From JBEKHT01 sp049511715 (GTDB lineage: Bacteria > Chloroflexota > Anaerolineae > Anaerolineales > RBG-16-64-43), in the NCBI GenBank assembly GCA_049511715.1, contig JBEKXU010000011.1:1-64000 (forward strand): 64,000 nt of DNA, read 5' to 3'. The position numbers and the translations under genes are program-made. Positions 35,635-44,685 of the stretch are shown piece by piece. Every line of letters begins with the position of its first letter. The stretch's first letter is position 1. The notes under the pieces are model-generated. The model was not told where the DNA came from. It did no database searches and saw only the letters and a program-made list of their open reading frames with translations.

Positions 35635-36825
35635 ATGAGCACAGAAATCCTCATGCCGAAATTGGGTCTTAACATGACCGAGGGCAAACTGGTCCAGTGG
35701 CTCAAGAGAGAGGGCGATCGCGTCGAACGTGGGGATCTCCTGATGGTAGTCGAGACGGACAAGATAACCATGGAGGCAGAATCCCAGACCTCGGGGATCC
35801 TGGACAGGATCATTGTCCCGGCTGGCCGCACCGTACCGGTCGCAACCGTTGTCGGGATCATTGTTGGGGAGGGGGAGGCGCCAGCCGAGATTCGTCTCTC
35901 AGAGGGTACTGTCCGGCAGACGGAAGGATCACCGGCGAGGTTGGCGAGCCAGAGCTTGAAGTCCCCCGCTGGGGAAGCCGGGTCCGGGAGGGGCGTGCCC
36001 GCCTCGCCAATAGCGAAGCGCATCGCCCACGACCATGGGCTGGATCTTTCGACCCTCAAGGGCACCGGACAGGGCGGGCGCATTACTCAGCAGGATGTAG
36101 AGAACGCGCTTGCAACGAAAGGACTGCCTGCCGTTGTGCCTGGCGGGGGCCAGGACATGCCGATGGACGCTGTTCGTGCGCTGGTCGCGCAGCGGATGAT
36201 GCGAAGTGTGTTGGGGACCGCCCAGGTCACCCTGCATGCCGAAGTGGATGTTGGCCGGCTGCTGGCTTTTCGGGAGAGGCTCAAGGGGGAGGCGGAGTCC
36301 CTTGGACGGCAACCCCCTGGCCTGACGGCTATCCTGACCGCGATCACGGCCCGTGCGTTGCGTGAGCACTTGTACATGAACTCGACGGAGGCCAATGGCC
36401 TGATTCATGTTTCGCAGGAGATCCACATTGGCCAGGCGGTGGATACGGAGCGAGGTCTGCTTGTGGTTGTTGTGCGAAACGCCGACCAGAAATCAATCCA
36501 AGATACTGCTGAGGAACTGGCGGCTTTGCGCCAACGAGCCCAGGAGGGCAAGAGCAAGCCCGAGGACCTCGGCGGAAGCACCTTCACCCTTACCAACCTG
36601 GGAATGTACGATGTTGACGGGTTCACCCCCATCCTCAATCCGCCTGAGGCGGGGATCTTGGGAGTCGGCCGGATCGTGGAAAAGGTCGCCTGGCGGGGAG
36701 GGCAGGTGGTCGCGCAACCCATGATGACATTGAGCCTCACATTTGACCATCGCCTTGTGGATGGGGCCCCGGCCGCGCGTTTCCTGCAGTTCGTGAAGGT
36801 CGCTATCGAGCAGCTCGAGGAATAG
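35635..36825 (+). CDS. acoC: Dihydrolipoamide acyltransferase E2 (set 3)
   Basis: 396 residues: lipoyl domain with Lys43 in ETDKIT, subunit-binding domain (about 122-158), catalytic domain ending FDHRLVDG with His372 and Asp376. MPKLGLNMT at the N-terminus and APAARFLQ after the catalytic motif match set 1 E2 closely. The start ATG 35635 is fixed by the lipoyl domain; a GAGG is a few bases upstream. The E1-SDR-ADH-acoX-E2 order suggests one functional module. Confidence 0.9.
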   Translation: MSTEILMPKLGLNMTEGKLVQWLKREGDRVERGDLLMVVETDKITMEAESQTSGILDRIIVPAGRTVPVATVVGIIVGEGEAPAEIRLSEGTVRQTEGSPARLASQSLKSPAGEAGSGRGVPASPIAKRIAHDHGLDLSTLKGTGQGGRITQQDVENALATKGLPAVVPGGGQDMPMDAVRALVAQRMMRSVLGTAQVTLHAEVDVGRLLAFRERLKGEAESLGRQPPGLTAILTAITARALREHLYMNSTEANGLIHVSQEIHIGQAVDTERGLLVVVVRNADQKSIQDTAEELAALRQRAQEGKSKPEDLGGSTFTLTNLGMYDVDGFTPILNPPEAGILGVGRIVEKVAWRGGQVVAQPMMTLSLTFDHRLVDGAPAARFLQFVKVAIEQLEE

Positions 36826-36896
36826 GGTCGGCTTACTGGCCCACGATGCGCCGGCGATACCGGACCACGGTTCTGCAGCGTGGAGGAGGGAAGATC

Positions 36897-38075
36897 ATGG
36901 ACACGATCAAAGCGGGCGTCATCGGCGCCGGGTTTGTCGGGCCCCTCCATGTGGAGGCCCTTCGCCGCCTTGGTGGGGTTGAGGTGCTGGGCTTGGCGGA
37001 CGAGGATGAAGACCTGGCCAGAAGAAAGGCTGAAGCCTTGTGGATTCCCAGGCACTATGGGAATTGGAGAGACTTGGTGAACGATCCGGACATCCAGGTC
37101 GTCCATGTCTGCACGCCAAACTACCTTCATTTTGAGATCAACCAGGCCGTCATTGAGGCCGGCAAGCCGATTGTCTCGGAAAAGCCCCTGGCAACAACCT
37201 CGGAGGGATCGCGCGAGTTGCTGCATAGAATTGAAAAGGCCGAGATTCCCAATGAGGTCTGCTTCACTTACCGAATGTACCCGGTTATTCAACAAATGCA
37301 GGCTATGGTAGGACGGGGCGAAATCGGCCAGCCTTGGATTGTCTGGGGTGCCTATCTTCAGGATTGGTTGTTCGCACAGACTGATTACAACTGGCGTATG
37401 GACCCGGAGACCAGCGGGCCTTCTCGAGCAACGGCAGATATCGGCTCCCACTGGTGCGAAATCGCTCAGTTCGTCACGGGCCAGCGGATTGCGAGTGTTT
37501 CAGCCCAGTTCGGGGTGGTCCACCCGACCCGCATGAAGCCCCGCCTCACACTCGAGGCCTTCGCCAATGTTGGGCAGGATATCGCCGAGTGCGATGAAGT
37601 CCCGATCACCACGGAGGACTACGCCGCCGTGCTAGTCAAGTTCTCCGGCGGCGCCATCGGCACTTTCTCCGTCTCGCAGGTGAGCGCTGGCCGCAAGAAC
37701 CACATCCTGCTGGAGGTCAACGGCTCGCGCTGCAGTTTGGCCTGGAACCATGAAGACGCTGAGCGCCTTTGGATCGGAAACCGTGATGGTCCAAGCCACT
37801 CCATCCTTCGCGATCCCGCCCTGTTCCATCCATCGGCCCGAGAGTTCTGCCACTATCCGGCGGGACACCCGGAGGGTTACGTGAGCGGGTTTCGGAATCT
37901 CTTCCAGGCATTCTATGCGTGCCTGCGAAGCGGAAGGCGCTGGGGACAGGATAAACCCAATTTTCCCACCTTCTGGGAGGGCCACCGCTCCATGCTGATC
38001 CTGGATGCGATCATCCGAAGTGCACGGGAGAACCGCTGGGTCGAGGTCGACTACTCCAGCCTGCCTCCTGCGTGA
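36897..38075 (+). CDS. Gfo/Idh/MocA-family oxidoreductase 1
   Basis: 392 residues. N-terminal NAD(P)-binding motif GVIGAGFVG (7-15), the family EKP signature at 95-97, and a C-terminal alpha/beta domain with DIGSHWCEIAQF carrying the expected active-site His. These enzymes oxidise or reduce sugars and inositols. GGAGGAGGG precedes ATG 36897. It follows set 3 E2 by 71 bases. Confidence 0.88.
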   Translation: MDTIKAGVIGAGFVGPLHVEALRRLGGVEVLGLADEDEDLARRKAEALWIPRHYGNWRDLVNDPDIQVVHVCTPNYLHFEINQAVIEAGKPIVSEKPLATTSEGSRELLHRIEKAEIPNEVCFTYRMYPVIQQMQAMVGRGEIGQPWIVWGAYLQDWLFAQTDYNWRMDPETSGPSRATADIGSHWCEIAQFVTGQRIASVSAQFGVVHPTRMKPRLTLEAFANVGQDIAECDEVPITTEDYAAVLVKFSGGAIGTFSVSQVSAGRKNHILLEVNGSRCSLAWNHEDAERLWIGNRDGPSHSILRDPALFHPSAREFCHYPAGHPEGYVSGFRNLFQAFYACLRSGRRWGQDKPNFPTFWEGHRSMLILDAIIRSARENRWVEVDYSSLPPA

Positions 38076-38480
38076 TCGTCCTGAATGCGGTCTGGAGAGC
38101 GGACCCGGCGGCAAACCGGAAAAGGATCCGGGAGGCAGTCAAGGAGAAGCGCTTGCACCTTGTGGAGCCCCCGACGGAAGTGGAGGAAAGCCTCTGAAAG
38201 GGGTTTCGAGACTCGCTGGAGCGCTCCGCCAGAATGAGCGCATGGTTGCATTGCCAGGCTGTCGAGAGGGGCGGACGGCCCGAGGGGAGCGGGAAGCCGG
38301 GAGGAAGGTAGCATGTTCCGAGTGCACGAAGTGAAATGACGGATTCGGCATGCGGTGCATTCTCAAGGGCCCCACGATCCGCACGTGGAGGGGAGGCATC
38401 CCAAGCGAAGAGCCGACTCTGCGATTCAGTCAAGGACGGGGCCTCTCCATCTATGAAACCTTCGGGTTTCGGAGGCAAGC
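38076..38480. other. Intergenic gap without recognisable gene
   Basis: About 400 bases between the oxidoreductase and the cupin gene. Short frames exist but none has convincing start signals or resemblance. No promoter of good quality was found by eye. Confidence 0.45.
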
Positions 38481-38867
38481 ATGCAAATCATCCTACGCAA
38501 AGACCTCGAGAAGGAGGTACTGCCTGGGCGCATGATCCAGAACGTTGTAGGGAAAGGGTCCTATTCGCCCAGCGACCGCATGACCATGGGCTTTGCAACC
38601 TATTCGGCGGAGTACGGTCCCATGGAGCCCCACAATCATGCCGAGGAGATCTGCTTCATTCTCAGCTCCAAGGCCGCTTGGTTGCGAAAGGGTCCGGAGA
38701 GGGACAAACTAGGCGAGGCCATCCCGTTGGAGCTAGGCATGACGTTGCATATTCCGCCCTTCGAGTGGCATGTATTCGAATATGGCCCGGGCGGGCAGGT
38801 AGAAATCATCTTCTTTTACGGCCAGGTAGACAACATCCGCCCCGAGGAGATCAAGCCGGAAAGATGA
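38481..38867 (+). CDS. Small cupin-domain protein
   Basis: 128 residues forming one cupin barrel. Motif 1 is PHNHAEEICFIL (50-61) with His51, His53 and a Glu at 55 or 56; motif 2 includes His97 in PPFEWHVFEY. The metal site looks intact. Small cupins in sugar clusters often act as isomerases or epimerases, or bind a ligand. Function here is unknown. CGGAGG precedes the ATG. Confidence 0.75.
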   Translation: MQIILRKDLEKEVLPGRMIQNVVGKGSYSPSDRMTMGFATYSAEYGPMEPHNHAEEICFILSSKAAWLRKGPERDKLGEAIPLELGMTLHIPPFEWHVFEYGPGGQVEIIFFYGQVDNIRPEEIKPER

Positions 38868-39197
38868 CCTGAAGCGAAATTGAGGGGGAAGGCTTCAGGT
38901 GGTCCGGTGTCAAGAGCTGCCCTGTCCGGACGTTTGGGCTCGACTACCCGCTGCATTTCACCTTTTGGGATATGTCCGCGCGACCAGTCGACTGTCTCGA
39001 GAGCTCCTCGGACGTTTGAGCCATGGGCCGCAAGCCACAGCGGCCGGAAGCCGGGCCGCTGCAGAGTGGATTCCTTGGGCAACTCTTGCAATTGGGTCCT
39101 TACGACGAGCCCTACCGAAACGGAAACCTTTTCGATCCCCTTGAAAGCATCAGGACAGACCCCGACCTGTGCTGGGGGTCTTGGAGGAAAGGCGGCA
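38868..39197. other. Intergenic gap without recognisable gene
   Basis: About 330 bases. The frame of the downstream reductase stays open back to 38880, but that stretch has no start signal or family resemblance. I see nothing functional in it. Confidence 0.45.
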
Positions 39198-40139
39198 GTG
39201 AAAAACATGAAAGCCATTGTGACCGACCCGAAAGCCGAGGGGCACTTTGCCCTTGTGGATTTGGCTGAGCCGACGCCGTATCCATCCGAGGCCTTGGTCC
39301 GTGTCAAGGCGATTTCGCTGAATCGCGGGGAGGTGCGCCGGGCGATGGCCTCCCAGGAGTGTTACGTTCCAGGTTGGGACCTGGCTGGGGAGGTGATGCA
39401 GCCGGCCGCCGACGGCTCCGGTCCCCAAGCCGGGGTGCGGGTTGTCGGGTTCCTTTCAACAGGCGCCTGGGCCCAACGGGTCGCCATCCCCGCCAGCGCA
39501 ATCGCGGAAATACCTGATTCGGTCCCTTTCAGCCAAGCTGCGACTCTTCCTGTCGCGGGGCTGACAGCACTCTTTTCGATCCAAAAGGCCGGCAATCTGC
39601 TTGGCCGGAGGGTCCTGGTGACTGGCGCTTCGGGCGGTGTGGGTGATTTTGCCGTGCAATTGGCCTATCGCGCGGGAGCGGTCGTGGCAGGTATCACTCG
39701 ACACCAAGAATATGTGAAAATGGTTCGGGAGGCGGGAGCCAGCAATATCATCGTGGGCGATCCCGCTGGAGCAGCGGGTTTTGGCCCCTATCGTTTAATC
39801 TGCGATGGAGTGGGTGGCGACACGCTGAGCACGGTCGTCAACATGCTCGCGCCCGGCGGCATCTGCGTCACCTATGGCCCCTTGACTCATCATGAGATTA
39901 CCCTGGATCTTCGTGCCGTAGTCCAAACACCCAGTGCCCACCTGACCGGTCTCTATGTGCTCACCGAACTGAAGAACGAACCGCCATCAATTGGGCTGGC
40001 CCGTCTCTTGGCTCTGATCCAGGATGGTCGTCTGCGCCCGCATATCGAGGTGGAGGCGCCCTGGGAGCAGGTGGTCCAGGTCAGCCAGCGCCTGATGGAA
40101 CGCCAGTATGCTGGAAAAGCCGTGCTCCTGGTCGGCTGA
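39198..40139 (+). CDS. Quinone oxidoreductase-like NADPH dehydrogenase (zinc-free MDR family)
   Basis: 313 residues. The N-terminal GroES-like domain has SLNRGEVRRAM in place of the catalytic Cys motif and no structural zinc cysteines. The cofactor domain has VLVTGASGGVGDFAVQLA. This is the layout of NADPH:quinone reductases and enoyl reductases. The GTG at 39198 is preferred for its spacing to GGAGG; ATG 39207 would shorten it by three residues. Substrate unknown. Confidence 0.8.
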   Translation: MKNMKAIVTDPKAEGHFALVDLAEPTPYPSEALVRVKAISLNRGEVRRAMASQECYVPGWDLAGEVMQPAADGSGPQAGVRVVGFLSTGAWAQRVAIPASAIAEIPDSVPFSQAATLPVAGLTALFSIQKAGNLLGRRVLVTGASGGVGDFAVQLAYRAGAVVAGITRHQEYVKMVREAGASNIIVGDPAGAAGFGPYRLICDGVGGDTLSTVVNMLAPGGICVTYGPLTHHEITLDLRAVVQTPSAHLTGLYVLTELKNEPPSIGLARLLALIQDGRLRPHIEVEAPWEQVVQVSQRLMERQYAGKAVLLVG

Positions 40140-40313
40140 GACTCTCTCTAACCAGACCGCAGACATCGCACCATGATCGGCTTGTGTTCTGGGGTCGAGG
40201 AGGGTCAGCCCAAGGCGTCGCGTGGATAGGGCGGGGGGATCCCCAAACCACTCGGCGAGCGAGCAATTCGGGTCCCAAGGCTTCCATTTCGATTGGCATC
40301 GGGGAGTTGGTCC

Positions 40314-41327
40314 ATGGCCGACGTCGTGTGTACGGGTGAATTGCTTATTGACTTTGTTTCCACCCGGGCGGGGGTCTCGCTCATTGAAGCTCCGGCCTTC
40401 GTGAAAGCTCCCGGAGGTGCGCCGGCTAATGTCGCTGTTGCACTGGCCAAACTGGGAGTTAATTCAATCTTCATGGGCAAGGTAGGCAATGACGACTTTG
40501 GCAGATTCCTGGCGAAGACGTTGAGGGACAACGGCGTCGATGTGACACCGCTCTCCTATTCCGACACGGCGCGGACAATGCTGGCATTTGTCTCGCGGAA
40601 CGTCGAGGGCGAGCGTGATTTCATGTTTTATCGCCATCCCAGCGCCGACATGCTTTTTGAACCGGCCGAGGTGGACCGAGAGTCCATCGTACACAGTAGG
40701 ATTCTTCACTTCGGCTCGATCAGCCTGATATCTGAACCGAGTCGAAGCGCTACTCTGCATGCAGTGGACTTGGCCGAAGAGCAAGGACTTCTGGTCTCCT
40801 ACGATCCCAACCTGCGGTTGCCGCTCTGGCCCGGGGAGGAAGAAGCCAGGGCCGGAATCCTGGCAGGATGGAGGAGGGCGCATCTCATTAAGGCGAACTT
40901 TGAGGAGATCGTTTTCTTGTCGGGGAAGAAGGATCTGGGAGAAGGGGTGGCCCAGTTGTGGCACCCGAACCTGAACCTAGTAGTCGTCACTCAAGGTAGG
41001 AATGGGTGCACATACTTCACCCAGCAGTCCCAAGGCCGCATCGCGGGGCTCCGAGTGAGAGCGATCGACACCACTGGCGCGGGCGATGGGTTTACCGCAG
41101 GCCTGCTGGCAAGTGTCCTGGCACAAAGCGCTCTCTGGCAAGATATTCCTGCTCTTGAAGAGGCTTTGCGGTTTGCGAATGCTGTTGGAGCCCTGACCAC
41201 AACGCGACTCGGCGCAATACCCGCTTTGCCCGACCTGCGGGCCGTCAATAGATTCCTGCGCAGACACCGCGGCTCTTCGAAAAGCTTGAATTCAAGAAAT
41301 CGAGGGGGTCGACGCAAGCCCAGCTAG
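40314..41327 (+). CDS. PfkB-family carbohydrate kinase (fructokinase-like)
   Basis: 337 residues. Signature 1 is GGAPANVAVALAKLG (34-48), and signature 2 is DTTGAGDGFTAG (252-263) with catalytic Asp258. The opening VVCTGELLIDFV is typical of fructokinases and 2-keto-3-deoxygluconate kinases. GGGGAG precedes ATG 40314. It is the last gene of the plus-strand run. The final 15 residues are basic and look like a tail outside the fold. Confidence 0.86.
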   Translation: MADVVCTGELLIDFVSTRAGVSLIEAPAFVKAPGGAPANVAVALAKLGVNSIFMGKVGNDDFGRFLAKTLRDNGVDVTPLSYSDTARTMLAFVSRNVEGERDFMFYRHPSADMLFEPAEVDRESIVHSRILHFGSISLISEPSRSATLHAVDLAEEQGLLVSYDPNLRLPLWPGEEEARAGILAGWRRAHLIKANFEEIVFLSGKKDLGEGVAQLWHPNLNLVVVTQGRNGCTYFTQQSQGRIAGLRVRAIDTTGAGDGFTAGLLASVLAQSALWQDIPALEEALRFANAVGALTTTRLGAIPALPDLRAVNRFLRRHRGSSKSLNSRNRGGRRKPS

Positions 41328-42060
41328 GCCCATTGGATTAGCAATCCATCCTGCGGACATGGCTCTTCTCCGGAGGCCGACCGAGGGCAGAAGGTGTAAG
41401 ATCGCATTTCGTTCTCCCGAGTTGCAACGGCATAGGGGAAAGGCCTCGAATTCGCAGCCCGCACACGCCCGGAAAACGAATTCCACTGCTCGGACGTCCA
41501 CCTATTCTGTTTTCAACCTGTATTCAGGCAAACTGCCCAATCGGATAATGACTTGAGCCGGCCAAGGGATGCATTTGGCCCTTTTGTCACCGCAGCGCGC
41601 CGGCGTCCCGGGAATCTTCCACGAGTCGGGGCTTTCCGCGTTCCGAAATTCAATGGGGCGATGACAGATCTTGCAGGTCATGAAGCGCCGTTTTTCCTCT
41701 CCGCAAGGCAATGGCAGGTGCTGCCTTTGCAATCCGCGCGGATAGTGGCGGCCGTGCGACGTGCCCGAAATGGCTTCCGCCTCGTGAAATCCAGCATCAA
41801 TCACCGCTGCTCCGCTTCCTGCAGAAGGCGCATTCTATGGCCACTAGCGAAGCCCCGTCGCCTAGCCTCGATCAGAACCTAGCGGTCGAGGCAGTGCAGC
41901 TCAGAGGGTGACTTGATCATGAGCGAAGGGGGACACATGCGCAGTCTCCTTCGGCCCTCTCCTTTATGTCCTTCACCCGGGATGTCTGACCCCAGGCTTG
42001 CGCCCAGGGGTATCTCGCAGCCGCCCGACGGATTGTTCAAGATGCTTGCAAGAAGGAACA
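41328..42060. other. Non-coding or decayed region
   Basis: About 730 bases between convergent genes. A short minus-strand frame near 41502-41804 holds a CxxC and two later cysteines, but no start signal or family match supports it. A 6-bp hairpin TGGATT/AATCCA lies just after the kinase stop, near 41334-41350, without a T-run. Confidence 0.4.
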
Positions 42061-43275
42061 CTAGGTCGAATGGCGGAACCGGGCTCTTATCACGGTCGAG
42101 ATCAGCCGCCTCGCCTCCCGCCTGTAGGCCAAGGCGCTCACCAGAAGAGCTCCGAGGGTCAGCAAGGCGTTTGCTTGAAGGACTGGCGCCAGACCAATCT
42201 TGTCCGCAAGCAGTCCACTGAAGTACACACCTACCGCACCCAAGGCGAACATCAATCCCAAGGTCATGCCCGAGGCCAGCCCGGCTCTGCCCGGGAGTTC
42301 TCTCTGGGCCATTGTCACAAGGATGCTGTTGGGAGCGCCATTGAATACTCCTGCGAGGGCAATCAAGACCAGGAGGGAGATCCCTCGCGCCGCGGGGAAG
42401 AGGTAGAACGGAATCACTCCCAGTGCAAACGAGAGAACTACCGTTCGCCGGTTGCCCCACCGGTCACCGAGCACTCCGCCAAGCACGCCTCCCGCAACCA
42501 CTCCCACCATGAACATCGCGGCAATCGAGCCATAGGATGTGGGCGTGTACCCGAGGTCTTTATAGAGCAATGGGGTGAATGTTTGGGTGGACGATTGCGC
42601 CCAAAACCTTAGGGTAGCCAATGACACGATGAGCAGGAAGGCCGTCAGGTTGCGAGCGCGAGGGGCGGATGCCTTTTCTGCGTCGGGGAAGGGATGTCGC
42701 TCGGGCCTTTGGTCCCTCCTCGAAGCGGATGGTGAGGCCACAGCCACGCCGACTAAGAGCGCAAGGGATGTGAGGGCAAGCACCCCCATCAGGCCCAGAT
42801 GATCGACCAGCAACCCTCCGAGCGCGGGCCCGACCGCGCCTCCCGCCTGCCCAAAGAGGAAGAACAGGGCTGTGGCAGTCGCGGCACCCCCCGGCAGGAA
42901 CCGATTTCCATCTTCGGACGCTTTGCTGGCCCCCGACGGGTGAAAGGCCGCTGACCCGAAGCCAGCCAGGATTAGAACGGCCAGCACCCACCGGCCGGGA
43001 AGCCATGGCACGAGCGTAAAGAGGACAGCCATCCAAAGGACGCCGGCCGCCGTCGTCCATTTCGTTCCGAAGCGGTCGGCCAGCCAGCCGAAGGCCGGTT
43101 GTGGAAGGGCTCCGGCCAGTGAGTAGACTGCGGACACAAGCCCGATAAGAGCATTCGTGAGCCCGAGGGGGGTGCTGAGCACAGCCAGCAGGACAGGTAC
43201 CAAGCCGCTCAAGATGTCGACCGCGAGGTGGCCCAGGGCAATCCAAACAAAGGACAAGTGGCGGAATAGTCGCAT
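42061..43275 (-). CDS. MFS transporter (fosmidomycin-resistance Fsr-like)
   Basis: 404 residues with about 12 membrane spans. The N-terminus LSFVWIALGHLAVDILSGLVPVLL and the GWLADRFGTKWTT loop after helix 2 are typical of the Fsr branch of the major facilitator superfamily. A hydrophilic central loop (about 183-210) divides the two halves. Substrate could be a drug, phosphonate or metabolite. It stands alone on the minus strand, convergent with the kinase. Confidence 0.85.
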   Translation of the reverse strand: MRLFRHLSFVWIALGHLAVDILSGLVPVLLAVLSTPLGLTNALIGLVSAVYSLAGALPQPAFGWLADRFGTKWTTAAGVLWMAVLFTLVPWLPGRWVLAVLILAGFGSAAFHPSGASKASEDGNRFLPGGAATATALFFLFGQAGGAVGPALGGLLVDHLGLMGVLALTSLALLVGVAVASPSASRRDQRPERHPFPDAEKASAPRARNLTAFLLIVSLATLRFWAQSSTQTFTPLLYKDLGYTPTSYGSIAAMFMVGVVAGGVLGGVLGDRWGNRRTVVLSFALGVIPFYLFPAARGISLLVLIALAGVFNGAPNSILVTMAQRELPGRAGLASGMTLGLMFALGAVGVYFSGLLADKIGLAPVLQANALLTLGALLVSALAYRREARRLISTVIRARFRHST

Positions 43276-43510
43276 GGTCAGGAGTGGGCACCCGCTTTGT
43301 GAGAATGCCGTCCTATCTTTTCAATGGGATCACGGACACGGCAGGCCCTGCCGCACCAATCGTGTCCCCTCAAGAAGAACCCTCAAGTCTTCATTCTGGG
43401 CGGTTCACGTGTGGATTCTCTTGCTGCCAGCTCTGTTGGAAAAGTCAACTCGAGGGAGCTTTGCATCCTTCGGTTCCATCGTCTCCACAAGTGTTTCAAC
43501 AGCCGCTCCC

Positions 43511-43887
43511 CTATCCCTTCAAGCGGCTAACGGAGAGTCGTGAGGAATGTGTACAGATTGAATGCCAAAGAGTGGGGTCAACGCCCAAAACCGAAACGTC
43601 TCCGGGTACCCTCAATCCTGCTGGGTTGATGGCATTCATCGCTGCCATTGCCATCTCATCCTGGCTGGCAACCAGGGCGGTCGGTTTCTCACAAAGCGCC
43701 AGGAGTACGTTGGCTGCCTGGTAACCGCCCGCTTCTTTGCCATCTCTTCCAGATCGGCTCCAGACCCAATTGGGGAGCCATGGCCGGGACAAGGCATGGC
43801 ACGTGGTTCGGCAGGAGTGGTTCTGCGACTTCTTGCGCTGAGATTGAGGAATTCTTCTAAATCGACGGCCGTGATTTTTCTACTCAT
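43511..43887 (-). pseudogene. Decayed LacI-family regulator
   Basis: One minus-strand frame (up to 43792) encodes GGYQAANVLLALCEKPTALVASQDEMAMAAMNAINPAGLRVPGDVSVLGVD in pieces that match the effector-domain core of LacI regulators. It ends after only about 20 further residues, and no headpiece is joined to it. An overlapping frame starting at 43887 has no family resemblance. The gene therefore appears truncated or frameshifted. It may once have controlled the transporter or a lost pathway. Confidence 0.6.
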
Positions 43888-44685
43888 GAGGAAAGTGTAT
43901 TATCAAGTCAGCTGCTTATTCTCTTCTAAAACAAACTGCGATGGGATTCATCTCTCACGAAGTGAATCCTCTTGACGTTCTCTCCGCACTCGGCATTAAT
44001 GCTTGATCGAATGGCATTCCGCGAGGTGACATGCGGCTGAGAACGTTTTTCCAGCGGACGCAAGGTCGGTTTTCCGCGGGCCAATCGGCATCCTGGCTCG
44101 GTGGCTGGGAGTCGCAGATGCGCTCGTTTTCAGACCCTCGCAAATCCAGATAAAGTCTTCTCCGACGCGGGCGAATGGGGCGCTCGGGTCGGACCGCGTG
44201 GGCTTCCTGAAGCCAGCATTCGCTCAGCCAGCGTTTGCCCGAGTATCGATTGTTGCCTGCTCTGCGGCCCGATGGGGGCACCCTAGAAACATATGGTCCA
44301 GGTTGTCCATGCATATCTCAAGCGCGCCTATTGGACTCGCGTTGGCACGATCAGCCCGAACAGGGCTGGAAAGCTCTTGCGCCCCTTCGAGATCATGCAG
44401 GCGAGAGTTCCCGTTACACGCCTCGCCACCGGCTTGAGCTTCGAGCCGCGGCGGACTGAGAAGATGTATCGGAAAGACCTCAAGGTCACATAGGACGTTC
44501 TTTAGTTCTTGGACGTTTACGGTCATCCTGCCTGCCGCGACTGAAATCGCACCATTCAGTCGCGCGGTTCGCTAGCCCAAGTTGGGTTGCTAAAAAGGGG
44601 AGCGATTCTTCCTCTACCTCCCAGACTTATGCCTAGGGACTCCTTGGCGGTGACCCTTTGCCTTGGCGAGTCAAGGTGTGGATTC
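43888..44685. other. Gap without supported gene
   Basis: About 800 bases with only small overlapping frames, for example 44224-44526 on minus (100 codons) and 44293-44493 on plus. None shows a ribosome-binding site, codon pattern or family match that I trust. Confidence 0.4.

Noticed and set aside
41502..41804. Minus-strand frame with a CKIC motif and two later cysteines, like a zinc ribbon
   Set aside because: No ribosome-binding site, the cysteine spacing fits no family I know, and the surroundings look non-coding.
44224..44526. A 100-codon minus-strand frame beginning MTVNVQELKNVLCDLE
   Set aside because: The start looks protein-like, but there is no ribosome-binding site, no homology I recognise, and an overlapping plus-strand frame. 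Left as part of a gene-poor gap.
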